Positions 15,422-22,975 of a stretch of DNA of 23,990 bases are shown here, in pieces. How positions within the stretch are numbered: the stretch's first letter is position 1; the number at the start of each line of letters is the position of its first letter. This DNA is from JACKOF01 sp041571855 (lineage in GTDB: Bacteria > Pseudomonadota > Gammaproteobacteria > Pseudomonadales > Porticoccaceae), in contig JBFFTH010000011.1 of NCBI GenBank assembly GCA_041571855.1, positions 1 through 23,990 on the forward strand, read 5' to 3'. The translations under genes and the position numbers were made by a program. Under the pieces are notes generated by a model. That model was given only the letters and a program-made list of their open reading frames with translations, was not told the origin of the DNA and did no database searches.

Positions 15422-16444
15422 TCAACTGGAAGTCATGCCATCCATCTCAGCGAGGCGGCCAATCAGTTCCTCCATGCGGGTTGAGTATCCCCACTCATTG
15501 TCATACCAGCTGATCACTTTCACCATGCGGTTATCAATGACCTGGGTAAGCTGTGCATCGAAAATACTGGAATGGGAATTTCCGATGATATCAGTGGAGA
15601 CAATCGGATCTTCACAATAGGCCAGGATGCCTTTGAGGGGACCGTCAGCGGCGGCCTTCATCGCCGAATTGACCGAGTCAACAGTGACATCCTGCTCCAA
15701 TTCTACCACCAGATCGCATAAACTCCCGTCCATCACAGGCACCCGCATGGCCAGGCCATCGAGCCTGCCTGCCAGCTCAGGCAAGACGATACCAATCGCC
15801 TTGGCTGCGCCGGTTGAGGTGGGCACGATATTGACTGCCGCGCTGCGGGAGCGGCGAGCATCCGCATGGGGTGCGTCGATCAAACGCTGGTCAGAGGTGT
15901 AGGCATGAACTGTAGTTAACAGTCCACGTTTGATACCAAAGCTCTCATGCAGCACTTTTGCCACAGGGGCGGAACAGTTGGTGGTACAGCTGGCATTACT
16001 GATTATTGTCGACTCGGGAGTGACCACGTGGTCATTGACGCCACTGACCAGGATGGCGTCAAGCTTGCCTTTAGGGGGCACCGTCAACAGCACGCGTTTG
16101 GCGCCTGCATCCAGGTGTTTCTGCAGGTCTTCCGGACGACGAAATTTTCCCGAACTCTCGATCACGTAATCAACCCCCAAATCAGCCCAGGGCAAAAGGG
16201 CCGGGTCAGCCTGGTTCAATACCATGAACGGATCGCCGTCAATTTCAATGGTGTCACCACTGACCCTGATTTCTCCGGGATAGGTACCGTGGATACTGTC
16301 GTACTTGAAGGCATAGGCCAACTGCTCCGCTGACGCCAGGTCATTGACGGCGACAACGTCATAATGCTTGCGGAGCTTGGCGATACGGGTGATTGTTCTG
16401 CCAATGCGGCCAAAGCCATTGATTGCAATTCTTGGGATAGACAA
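15422..16444 (-). CDS. gap: Type I glyceraldehyde-3-phosphate dehydrogenase
   Basis: This 340-residue enzyme interconverts glyceraldehyde 3-phosphate and 1,3-bisphosphoglycerate. The Rossmann motif INGFGRIGR (8-16), catalytic C153 in SNASCTTNC and H180 in TVHAYTSDQ are present. The inorganic phosphate region NIVPTSTGAAKA and the C-terminal SWYDNEWGYS are intact. VNDL at the end of the second strand and the proline in DAPH are typical of NAD-preferring enzymes, though cofactor use is inferred. TTG at 16444 is taken as the start because AGGAGG lies seven bases upstream and the protein then begins exactly at the family start. It is divergent from pgi, so the two sugar-phosphate genes share an upstream region. 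Confidence 0.97.
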   Translation of the reverse strand: MSIPRIAINGFGRIGRTITRIAKLRKHYDVVAVNDLASAEQLAYAFKYDSIHGTYPGEIRVSGDTIEIDGDPFMVLNQADPALLPWADLGVDYVIESSGKFRRPEDLQKHLDAGAKRVLLTVPPKGKLDAILVSGVNDHVVTPESTIISNASCTTNCSAPVAKVLHESFGIKRGLLTTVHAYTSDQRLIDAPHADARRSRSAAVNIVPTSTGAAKAIGIVLPELAGRLDGLAMRVPVMDGSLCDLVVELEQDVTVDSVNSAMKAAADGPLKGILAYCEDPIVSTDIIGNSHSSIFDAQLTQVIDNRMVKVISWYDNEWGYSTRMEELIGRLAEMDGMTSS

Positions 16445-16491
16445 AAGGTTCCTCCTGCTGTTGCCATGCTTTTCTGGGGGGATGAAATTAT

Positions 16492-16520
16492 TCTTTATCG
16501 TTAAATCAGGTTAGAGACAA
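16492..16520 (-). promoter_or_regulatory. Candidate promoter for gap
   Basis: On the minus strand, TTGTCT (16520-16515) and TAAAGA (16497-16492) are separated by 17 bp, about 50 bp before the gap start codon. Both boxes are imperfect. Confidence 0.3.
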
Positions 16521-16581
16521 AAAAGTCATAATGAAAGTGTATGGCCTGATAAACTTCGCTAAAATTTCGATTTCTATACCG

Positions 16582-16616
16582 CTACTTTTTTAGTAGTAGA
16601 AGTTTAGTAGCAGAAG
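16582..16616. repeat. CTACT/AGTAG palindrome merging into a tandem 14-mer repeat
   Basis: CTACT (16582-16586) and AGTAG (16592-16596) form a palindrome with a 5-T centre. The right arm begins two adjacent 14-base units, TTTAGTAGTAGAAG (16589-16602) and TTTAGTAGCAGAAG (16603-16616), identical at 13 of 14 positions. The position between divergent gap and pgi suggests an operator for a sugar-responsive regulator, but no known site was matched. Confidence 0.6.
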
Positions 16617-16758
16617 TCACCATCATTTGCTGTCGGTCGATTGTACAGGCAGCCGATAAAAACGAAAATCCACATCGCACCGGGTGACGCCTGCACCCTG
16701 AACGGTTGTGCTATTTAACCCAACCGGGTGAAAAAAACAGGCGAGCTTAGGAATTGAC

Positions 16759-18342
16759 ATGACATTGAACGAACACCTGGCCAGACACCGGCAGTGGTTT
16801 AATTCAACTTCGCTGCTGGAATTATTTGACAGTGACCCACAGCGGGCAACACGTTTCACTTTTGAAACCTGCGGGCTGAGAGCGGACCTGTCAAAAAACC
16901 ACGTCACCGATGAAACCCTGCAGCTGCTTGCGAAGTGGGCAGAGGAAAAAAGACTCCCCGCGGCAATCGAGCGCCTGTTCGCTGGCGAGATTGTCAATCC
17001 GAGCGAAAACAGGCCCGCATGGCACCCCAGATTGCGCAATCTATCGCTGGATGAGACACGGCGCACCCTTGCCCAGATGGAAAATTTTATCTCGGCTATT
17101 CGGGCCGGCCAGTGGCTGGGAGGATCCGGTCAGCGGATCACTGACATTGTTACCATCGGCATTGGCGGCTCTGACCTCGGCCCCAGGCTGGTGGTGGATG
17201 CCCTGGCTCCCTACCGCCTCCCCGGGCTGGATCTGCACTTTGTGGCTAACCTGGATTCCGTGGAATGCGAAGGCGTACTCAGGGATCTCAACCCGGAATC
17301 GACCCTGATAATTGTTTCATCAAAATCCTTCAGCACCCGTGAAACCATGGCCAACGCGGAGCGGGCCGCAAGGTGGTTGTCAGCCAATGGCATCAGCGAG
17401 CTTAAACAGCATTTTGTTGCAGTCACGGCCAACCCCGCCAAGGCGGCGGATGCAAATATTCCCTTTGGCGAAATATTCAACTTTCACGAGGGCGTCGGTG
17501 GCCGCTTCTCCCTCTGGTCCAGCATCGGCCTGCCCATCGCACTGGCGCTGGGCATCGATGCTTTTCGTGAACTGCTCTCGGGCGCTGCCTCGATGGATGT
17601 TCATTTCCGACAAGCCCCTCTGCAAACAAACCTGCCCGTGCTACTGGCATTAATCGGCGCCTGGTACACCAACTTCTGGGATACCCGATCGCGCGCCGTG
17701 ATCCCCTATGTTCACGGACTTCGCTACCTTCCGGATTACCTGCGTCAGCTGGAGATGGAGAGTAATGGCAAATCCATCACCGTCGACAACAGGCCCGTAG
17801 AGCACCAGACCTGCGGCGTCGTCTGGGGCTCCTCCGGCACCATGGGCCAGCATTCCTTCTTCCAGCTTCTGCACCAGGGCACCAGCCTGATCCCGGTGGA
17901 GTTTATCAGCGTGCTGGGAGGCGTCGCGCGAGATTGCGAGGGGTACCTGGAAATGATAGCCAATTGCATCAGCCAGAGCCGAATACTGATGAGCGGCAAG
18001 GACCTGGCAGAGGTGGAAGCCGAAATGCGCCATCAGGGATTCAGCGCAGATGAGATCAAATTGCTGGCGCCGCAAAAAGTGATGCCGGGCAATCGACCCA
18101 GCACCACCATTATCCTCGACGAACTCTCTCCACGGCATCTCGGTGCCCTGTTGGCACTCTGTGAGCACCGGGTTTATGTGCTGAGCATTTTGTGGGAGAT
18201 CAATGCGTTCGACCAGTGGGGGGTGGAATACGGCAAAAAACTGAGTGCAAAAGTTTTCGACATACTCGAAGGCAGGAGTGCGTTGCAGGAACTGGACAGT
18301 TCCACGCTGAACCTGATCAGGCTCTACCAGCAGCAAACCTGA
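16759..18342 (+). CDS. pgi: Glucose-6-phosphate isomerase
   Basis: Pgi interconverts glucose 6-phosphate and fructose 6-phosphate. At 527 residues it is a little shorter than E. coli Pgi (549). The catalytic residues are all present: E334 in LEMESNGKS, H365 in GTMGQHSFFQ and K493 in FDQWGVEYGKK, with the 31- and 159-residue spacing seen in E. coli. The phosphate-binding GIGGSDLGP, VSSKSFSTRET and VGGRFSLWS segments are also intact. The ATG at 16759 has AGGA six bases upstream. It is divergent from gap and precedes galU, so flux between glycolysis/gluconeogenesis and sugar-nucleotide synthesis is grouped here. The gene carries no sign of decay. Confidence 0.97.
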   Translation: MTLNEHLARHRQWFNSTSLLELFDSDPQRATRFTFETCGLRADLSKNHVTDETLQLLAKWAEEKRLPAAIERLFAGEIVNPSENRPAWHPRLRNLSLDETRRTLAQMENFISAIRAGQWLGGSGQRITDIVTIGIGGSDLGPRLVVDALAPYRLPGLDLHFVANLDSVECEGVLRDLNPESTLIIVSSKSFSTRETMANAERAARWLSANGISELKQHFVAVTANPAKAADANIPFGEIFNFHEGVGGRFSLWSSIGLPIALALGIDAFRELLSGAASMDVHFRQAPLQTNLPVLLALIGAWYTNFWDTRSRAVIPYVHGLRYLPDYLRQLEMESNGKSITVDNRPVEHQTCGVVWGSSGTMGQHSFFQLLHQGTSLIPVEFISVLGGVARDCEGYLEMIANCISQSRILMSGKDLAEVEAEMRHQGFSADEIKLLAPQKVMPGNRPSTTIILDELSPRHLGALLALCEHRVYVLSILWEINAFDQWGVEYGKKLSAKVFDILEGRSALQELDSSTLNLIRLYQQQT

Positions 18343-18367
18343 ACGGTCCGCGCAAGTGAAAATATAC

Positions 18368-18388
18368 GGCGTAAAAATTTTTTGCGCC
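18368..18388 (+). terminator. Possible hairpin terminator after pgi
   Basis: GGCGTAAA (18368-18375) pairs with TTTGCGCC (18381-18388) with one G-T pair, around an A/T loop, and is followed by GGGTTTTA. The stem is weak and the U-tract follows at a distance, so it could also be a regulatory palindrome upstream of galU. Confidence 0.3.
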
Positions 18389-18432
18389 GGGTTTTATGTT
18401 AGATTCAGACTCAAACTATCAGGGAGAAATTG

Positions 18433-19365
18433 ATGAACGCAGAAGTTCGCAAGGCTGTACTGCCGGTCGCCGGGCTGGGGACACGTATGTTGCCCGCCAC
18501 CAAGGCAATCCCCAAAGAAATGCTGCCGGTTGTCGACAAGCCGTTGATACAGTATGTCGTCAATGAGGCTGTGTCGGCGGGAATCAAGGAAATTGTGCTG
18601 GTCACCCATGCCAGCAAGAACTCCATCGAGAACCACTTTGACTCCAGCTTTGAACTGGAGGCCCACCTTGAAAACAGGGTCAAGCGCCAGCTTTTGGAAG
18701 AGGTGCGCTCAATCGTGCCGCAAGATGTCACCATCATCTCGGTCAGACAGCCCCAGGCAAAGGGTCTCGGTCATGCAATTTCCTGCGCCAGGCCGGTCGT
18801 TGGCGAACAACCGTTTGCCGTCCTGTTACCCGATGTGATCGTTGACCAGTACGACTGCGACCTGAGTACCGAAAACCTCGCGGCGATGATGAAAAACTTC
18901 ACCAACACAGGCGCCTCACAGATTCTGGTCGAGCCGGTTCCAGTGGAAGATGTCCATAAATACGGTGTCGTCGACTGCCAGGGAGCCGAGCTATCCCCCG
19001 GTGAAACCAGCGTAATTTCCAATATCGTCGAAAAACCTGCAGCCGACCAGGCGCCCTCCAACCTCACCGTCGTCGGCCGCTATGTTTTATCCTCAGCCAT
19101 ATGGGATATTCTCGAAAAAACCCTGCCGGGCGCCGGTGGCGAAGTCCAGTTAACCGATGCCATTGGCCAGCTGATCGAGATGGAAACTGTCGAGGCCTTT
19201 CATATAACCGGCCAGAGCCATGACTGTGGCAGCAAACTGGGTTTTCTGCGCGCCAATATTGCCCATGCCCTGCGCCATGAAGAAGTGGGCGCAGATATAA
19301 GACAGGTAATGAAAGGGGAAATAAAGCGCGCCGAGAACTGCGAATTCGCCAAGCGATTTAACTGA
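18433..19365 (+). CDS. galU: UTP-glucose-1-phosphate uridylyltransferase
   Basis: GalU makes UDP-glucose from glucose 1-phosphate and UTP, feeding envelope polysaccharide synthesis. The 310-residue protein has the nucleotide-binding signature GLGTRMLPATKAIPKEMLP (14-32). It also carries LPDV with the metal-binding aspartate, HKYGVV, the VEKP segment and a C-terminal sugar-binding QSHDCGSKLGF. The ATG at 18433 is preceded by AGGGAG; an in-frame TTG at 18430 is less well placed. The 90-bp gap after pgi could hold its own promoter, but boxes were not convincing. It ends at a strong terminator at 19403-19434. Confidence 0.96.
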   Translation: MNAEVRKAVLPVAGLGTRMLPATKAIPKEMLPVVDKPLIQYVVNEAVSAGIKEIVLVTHASKNSIENHFDSSFELEAHLENRVKRQLLEEVRSIVPQDVTIISVRQPQAKGLGHAISCARPVVGEQPFAVLLPDVIVDQYDCDLSTENLAAMMKNFTNTGASQILVEPVPVEDVHKYGVVDCQGAELSPGETSVISNIVEKPAADQAPSNLTVVGRYVLSSAIWDILEKTLPGAGGEVQLTDAIGQLIEMETVEAFHITGQSHDCGSKLGFLRANIAHALRHEEVGADIRQVMKGEIKRAENCEFAKRFN

Positions 19366-19402
19366 CAGGGTCAGCGCTGCTTTAAACATAATCAGATGCA
19401 CT

Positions 19403-19434
19403 ATGGGAGGGGGTAAGCCCCTTCCATTGTTTTT
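19403..19434 (+). terminator. Rho-independent terminator of galU
   Basis: ATGGGAGGGG (19403-19412) pairs over ten positions (one G-T) with CCCCTTCCAT (19418-19427) around the loop GTAAG. TGTTTTT follows. This is a textbook hairpin plus U-tract about 37 bp after the galU stop. Confidence 0.88.
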
Positions 19435-19578
19435 CGCCCTGAAACAACGTCTTTGATACCGACACTGTCTCAAAACAGTTGCTCCTGTCACCCCAAGGCG
19501 CCTATCGCCCAGAGTCTCCTGGCGGCCAGAGGATCAAGGCGGTATCACGCTTCACTTTGCAGATCGCAACTTAATCAT

Positions 19579-19618
19579 GGTGTCACAATGGCGGCCTTCA
19601 TGCGGCCTCTGTGACACC
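19579..19618. repeat. Perfect 9-bp inverted repeat with nested GGCC pair
   Basis: GGTGTCACA (19579-19587) and TGTGACACC (19610-19618) are exact reverse complements separated by 22 bases. Inside, two GGCC tetramers 7 bases apart could pair as an inner stem. There is no U-run after it, so it is not an ordinary terminator. Confidence 0.7.
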
Positions 19619-19666
19619 TCATCTTGTAATACTGCCCTGCTCCCGAATCGTATTTGCCAATTGAGG

Positions 19667-19694
19667 TGATCGCTTCCATTGATGCGTGCGTATT
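19667..19694 (+). promoter_or_regulatory. Candidate ECF-sigma promoter of the Lon-N gene
   Basis: TGATCG (19667-19672), a 16-bp spacer and CGTATT (19689-19694) closely parallel the element before the ECF sigma gene. The -35 also resembles the TGATCC reported for Rhodobacter RpoE targets. A start site near 19701 would lie just before the GTG start at 19712. Confidence 0.5.
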
Positions 19695-19711
19695 ATTTGA
19701 GGACAAGCAAA

Positions 19712-20380
19712 GTGAATAAAGCAGTGACAAAAGACCTTTTTGCCGCCTCCTTGGGCAGTAACAGCAATAATCCTCTGGACGACGCACATCTCCTACAACG
19801 TGAGGTAAAACCGCCTCTTCCTGTATTTCCCCTGCCCCTGTTTATCCTACCGGGAGGTGTGCAACGCCTTCGCATCTTCGAGCCGCGCTATCTGACCATG
19901 GTATCCGAGGCAAGCAGAAATGGCGGATTCATTATCGCCCGCTACGACAAGAGTCTGCAGCTGAATGTGCCGGACTGGGGCGCCAAGGTGGACATTATCG
20001 ATTTTCACAGAGATGAGGATAATTTGCTGGTTATTGACGTTAAAGCCAGCCATTTGGTAACACTGGAAAAACCCTGGAAGCGTGAAGACAACCTGTTGAT
20101 GGCCCAGGCTGAATTGCGTCAGCACTGGTCCGATCAGTCATCTGCCGAGGAGACGAGCGAGCTGGGGAAAGCCCTGGGCGAGCTTTTTGCCAGACACCCT
20201 CAGCTGGCAGGCCTCTATCCGGAGCCGGCCTTTGGGCAGATCGAATGGGTCTGCGCTCGCTTTCTGGAGATATTGCCGTTGTCTTTGCATGAAAAAGAGC
20301 GGTTTATTGTGCCTGACAGTTTCGAACAGCTAAAAAGCTTTCTTCACACATTAATTTTGGGTGATGATAAAATTTGTTGA
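19712..20380 (+). CDS. Lon N-terminal (substrate-binding) domain protein
   Basis: This 222-residue protein has a PF02190-type domain like the N-terminus of Lon protease but no ATPase or protease part. The typical opening LPVFPLPLFILPGGVQRLRIFEPRYLTMV lies at about residues 37-65 and identifies the fold. Such stand-alone proteins (COG2802-like) have no settled function; binding of unfolded or damaged protein is inferred. GTG at 19712 is preferred because TGAGGA lies eight bases upstream. TTG/ATG at 19679/19682 in the same frame is less well placed and would precede the predicted transcription start. The gene is just upstream of the ECF sigma gene, whose -35 overlaps its stop codon. Confidence 0.85.
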   Translation: MNKAVTKDLFAASLGSNSNNPLDDAHLLQREVKPPLPVFPLPLFILPGGVQRLRIFEPRYLTMVSEASRNGGFIIARYDKSLQLNVPDWGAKVDIIDFHRDEDNLLVIDVKASHLVTLEKPWKREDNLLMAQAELRQHWSDQSSAEETSELGKALGELFARHPQLAGLYPEPAFGQIEWVCARFLEILPLSLHEKERFIVPDSFEQLKSFLHTLILGDDKIC

Positions 20381-20405
20381 ACCATTCCGCGCGTGCTTAC
20401 GTATA
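20378..20405 (+). promoter_or_regulatory. Autoregulatory ECF-sigma promoter
   Basis: TGAACC (20378-20383), a 16-bp spacer and CGTATA (20400-20405) form a typical ECF-type promoter (GAAC-type -35, CGT-type -10). It directly precedes the ECF gene with a predicted leader of about 24 nt. The -35 begins at the TGA stop of the Lon-N gene. ECF sigma genes are commonly autoregulated, which fits. Confidence 0.7.
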
Positions 20406-20435
20406 GTCTCTAGGATTTGGCAAACGTAGAAGAAC

Positions 20436-21074
20436 ATGCAGCAATTCGTGAGCACATGCGCCCCGGATATACGGAGTGCCAATATCAACAAACATACTGA
20501 AACCCAGGCCCCATCAGAGCTTACGCAACTACTAGATCGCGTGGCAAAACAGCGAGACAAGCAGGCTTTCACCCAGCTGTTTTGTTTTTTTGCCCCCAAG
20601 ATTGAGCGTTTTGGAATAAAACAATTGGGAAGCGAAGCTCAGGCCAGCGAGTTGGTGCAGGAAACAATGACCAACGTATGGCTCAAAGCCCATCTGTTTG
20701 ACAGCGATAAGGGCGCGGCAACAACCTGGGTTTACACGGTGATGCGTAACGCTTCTTTTGACATGCTCAGGCGTGTCAAGGCAAAAGCAGAAGTAAACCT
20801 GGGTGATGACATTTGGCCTCTTGACCAGTTTCAAATCACCCACGAAGAAGATGCGGATGAGTTTGGCGACCATCTGATGGAAAAACAGATGCTTGAGTAC
20901 GTCAACACTCTTCCGGAAACGCAGCGGGCCGTAGTTAAAGGCTATTACTACCAGGAGCTCACCCAAACACAACTCGCCGAGCAATTTGGCGTACCGGTGG
21001 GCACGATAAAGTCGAGGCTAAGACTGGCACTGGCCAAACTCAAACAGCAGATGGAAGACAAGCAACATGATTAA
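20436..21074 (+). CDS. ECF-family RNA polymerase sigma factor, ECF11/RpoE-ChrR type
   Basis: This 212-residue sigma factor has only regions 2 and 4. Region 2 spans about residues 42-113 and includes ELVQETMTNVWLKA and the -10 recognition stretch TTWVYTVMRNASFDMLRR. Region 4 spans about 153-205 with LPETQRAVV and the helix-turn-helix LTQTQLAEQFGVPVGTIKSRLRLAL. The linker is acidic (HEEDADEF). The partner ChrR-type anti-sigma, whose start lies within its last 8 bases, places it with ECF11, the group of Rhodobacter sphaeroides RpoE. An N-terminal extension of about 25 residues precedes region 2. The ribosome binding site is weak (AGAAGA). It probably controls itself, the following operon and possibly the Lon-N gene. 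Confidence 0.95.
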   Translation: MQQFVSTCAPDIRSANINKHTETQAPSELTQLLDRVAKQRDKQAFTQLFCFFAPKIERFGIKQLGSEAQASELVQETMTNVWLKAHLFDSDKGAATTWVYTVMRNASFDMLRRVKAKAEVNLGDDIWPLDQFQITHEEDADEFGDHLMEKQMLEYVNTLPETQRAVVKGYYYQELTQTQLAEQFGVPVGTIKSRLRLALAKLKQQMEDKQHD

Positions 21075-21780
21075 ACACCACCCTAGCCCCTCTCTGTTAG
21101 AGCAGTTTGCTGCGGGCAGATTACCTGCTTCTCTATCCGTGGTCGTCGCTAGTCACATAGAGGCCTGCGGTGAATGTCGCAAAAACAGCTTGGCCATGAC
21201 CGAACAGGCAGCGCTGGAAGCATTTTGTGATGACGAAATGCTCTCGGATACCGCTTTCGTAGACAGACAGGCTGACACGGCACCACCCCATTACGCCGGC
21301 GATCTCAAAGATGGCGCGCTGGCAACCATAGAGGCAATCACCGAGCTTGCGCCCGGCGACAGCACCTCTGTTCCGGAAAAGGTCAGGGAGATCGATGTCT
21401 CTGGAGATCGCCTACCACTGCCAAGAGCGTTAAATTCCATCAACCTAAACAAGTGGCAGGCACTGGGAGGAAAACTCTCCCGCTCACGCCTGGCTCTTGA
21501 TGACGACAACCTGAAAAGCAGCCTTTTGCATATCGACGAGGGTGGAAGCGTGCCCAGCCATACCCATAAAGGATTTGAAGTCACGCTCTTGCTGCAAGGC
21601 AGTTATGAAGATGAAATGGGCGAATACCACCAGGGTGATTTTATCTGGCTGGATGGTAAACACACCCATCAGCCCGTCAGCAAGGAGGGCTGTGTCTGCC
21701 TGATCGTGTCCAGTGATGCCATGCATTTTACCGGGGGTTTGAGCCAGTTGCTTAATCCCATCGGGCGTTTTATTTACTAA
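21067..21780 (+). CDS. chrR: ChrR-type zinc/cupin anti-sigma factor
   Basis: This 237-residue protein has the two-domain ChrR architecture. The N-terminal zinc anti-sigma domain has H5, then H30, C34 and C37 in SHIEACGEC, matching H6/H31/C35/C38 of R. sphaeroides ChrR. The C-terminal cupin has H165 and H167 in PSHTHKGFE, E171, and H201 in HTHQP, with the same relative spacing as H141/H143/E147/H177 of that protein. A CxC pair (C209, C211) follows. In R. sphaeroides ChrR holds RpoE inactive until singlet oxygen triggers its proteolysis. The 8-bp overlap with the sigma gene suggests coupled synthesis in a fixed ratio. The linker (about 60-110) is longer than I recall for the Rhodobacter protein. 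Confidence 0.95.
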   Translation: MIKHHPSPSLLEQFAAGRLPASLSVVVASHIEACGECRKNSLAMTEQAALEAFCDDEMLSDTAFVDRQADTAPPHYAGDLKDGALATIEAITELAPGDSTSVPEKVREIDVSGDRLPLPRALNSINLNKWQALGGKLSRSRLALDDDNLKSSLLHIDEGGSVPSHTHKGFEVTLLLQGSYEDEMGEYHQGDFIWLDGKHTHQPVSKEGCVCLIVSSDAMHFTGGLSQLLNPIGRFIY

Positions 21781-21806
21781 GCTTCAACACTGAAACAGGA
21801 TCTAAA

Positions 21807-22241
21807 ATGAAGACACAGTCCCTGTGGTTAAAGAATTTTATCGACATCTACAGCGAATTGGGCACGGACACCCTAGCCGACCTGGAGCGGGTCTATCACC
21901 CCGAGGTCGAATTCACCGATCCCATGCATAGCCTTAGAGGGTTCGACCGCTTACTGACCTATTTTGAGGACCTCTATCAGCAGATCATCAGCTGCGATTT
22001 TGTCATTGAGCATGCAATTGAAAGCGGCACAGAGGCTGCCGTTTACTGGACCATGACGCTGAGGCACAAGCAGCTAAATGCCGGACAACCCATTCGCCTT
22101 GAGGGTCACTCTCATCTGCGTGCCAGTGAAGACAGGGTTATCTATCACCGGGATTATTTCGATCTCGGTGCCATGCTCTACGAGCACCTGCCGCTGCTGG
22201 GCCGGGTGATCAGGGCGATTAAAAACCGTGCGGCAAAGTAG
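21807..22241 (+). CDS. NTF2/SnoaL-like protein of the ECF-ChrR operon
   Basis: This 144-residue protein has the pattern of a small NTF2/SnoaL-like cone fold: helices with YHPEVEFTDPMHSLRGFDRLLTYFEDLYQ, then strands AAVYWTMTLRH and IRLEGHSHLRASEDRVIYHRDYFD. The conserved acidic and histidine residues in FTDPMH and YHRDYFD could line a pocket for a hydrophobic ligand. No precise function is known to me. It starts 26 bp after chrR with AGGA in front of the ATG, and the SDR gene follows after 11 bp. This is consistent with one operon under the ECF factor. A role in oxidised lipid or isoprenoid chemistry is inferred from its partners. Confidence 0.82.
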   Translation: MKTQSLWLKNFIDIYSELGTDTLADLERVYHPEVEFTDPMHSLRGFDRLLTYFEDLYQQIISCDFVIEHAIESGTEAAVYWTMTLRHKQLNAGQPIRLEGHSHLRASEDRVIYHRDYFDLGAMLYEHLPLLGRVIRAIKNRAAK

Positions 22242-22252
22242 AGGTTGTTGAG

Positions 22253-22975
22253 ATGAATATTCTAATCACCGGCGCCACGTCGGGTATAGGACGGGAACTG
22301 GCCCTGGCCTATGCTAAATTGGGTCACAGAGTACTGGCCTGTGGTCGCAGCCGGGAAAAGCTCGATGAACTGATCTCGCAGAATTCCAATATCGAGCCGC
22401 TGTGTTTCGACCTTACCGACTATGACAACTACCCTGTCCCCGATAAAGCCCACTGCCCACTGGATCTGGTGATACTGAATGCCGGTGACTGCGAATATAT
22501 CGACGATCCGGTCAATTTTGATGCGAAGCGCTTTGACAAAATTATTAACATCAACCTGATTTCAATAGGATACGCCCTCCAGGCCTGGCTGCCCCTTATT
22601 CGCAAGGGGGGCCGCCTGGTGCTGGTGAGTTCCAGTGCAGAAATGCTCCCCTTGCCCAGGGCAGAAGCCTACGGCGCGTCAAAGGCGGGGTTGAGCTATC
22701 TGGCCCAGGTGCTGGCTATTGATCTTGCAAAATCTGGCATTGAGGTAACCAGTGTGCATCCCGGCTTTGTTGAAACGCCGCTGACGGATCGCAATACTTT
22801 TGCCATGCCGATGAAAATTAGTGCAGAATCAGCGGCTGAAAAAATTATCGCGGGAATCGCCAAGGGTAAATCCGATATTCGCTTCCCCGCAGTATTTATC
22901 TCCCTGATGCGTTGCCTGGGCCTTTTGCCATTTTCCATGTGGCGGCGCCTGGCGACAAGAATGGATTCAGAATGA
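22253..22975 (+). CDS. Short-chain dehydrogenase/reductase
   Basis: This 240-residue classical SDR has the cofactor motif TGATSGIG (6-13), LNAG at 75-78, a serine cluster S126-S128 and the catalytic Y140-G-A-S-K144. VHPGFVETPL follows as in the family. The C-terminal part is hydrophobic with basic residues (LMRCLGLLPFSMWRRLATRM), which may dock on the membrane. The substrate is unknown. It overlaps the next gene by 4 bp (ATGA) and shows GAGG upstream. SDR genes recur in ECF11 neighbourhoods, so reduction of an oxidised membrane component is plausible but unproven. Confidence 0.93.
   Translation: MNILITGATSGIGRELALAYAKLGHRVLACGRSREKLDELISQNSNIEPLCFDLTDYDNYPVPDKAHCPLDLVILNAGDCEYIDDPVNFDAKRFDKIININLISIGYALQAWLPLIRKGGRLVLVSSSAEMLPLPRAEAYGASKAGLSYLAQVLAIDLAKSGIEVTSVHPGFVETPLTDRNTFAMPMKISAESAAEKIIAGIAKGKSDIRFPAVFISLMRCLGLLPFSMWRRLATRMDSE

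Larger units (their letters stand above)
16445..16758. other. 314-bp divergent regulatory region between gap and pgi
   Basis: There is no gene here. The stretch contains the gap ribosome binding site at the left end, a candidate gap promoter, a repeat/palindrome cluster at 16582-16616 and the pgi ribosome binding site at the right end. TAAAAT at 16560-16565 is a possible -10 for pgi, but its -35 (GTGTAT at 17 bp) is poor. Confidence 0.55.
19366..19711. other. 346-bp non-coding stretch between galU and the Lon-N gene
   Basis: No gene was seen. It holds the galU terminator (19403-19434), an inverted repeat (19579-19618) and a candidate ECF-type promoter (19667-19694). The part from 19435 to 19578 has no feature I can name. 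Confidence 0.55.

Noticed and set aside
17821..17880. Possible loss of the catalytic glutamate in Pgi, where WGSSGTMGQH replaces the common WGEPGTNGQH
   Set aside because: The catalytic base is the glutamate in MESNGK (E334), not the one in WGEPG. E334, H365 and K493 are all present with normal spacing, so the enzyme looks active.
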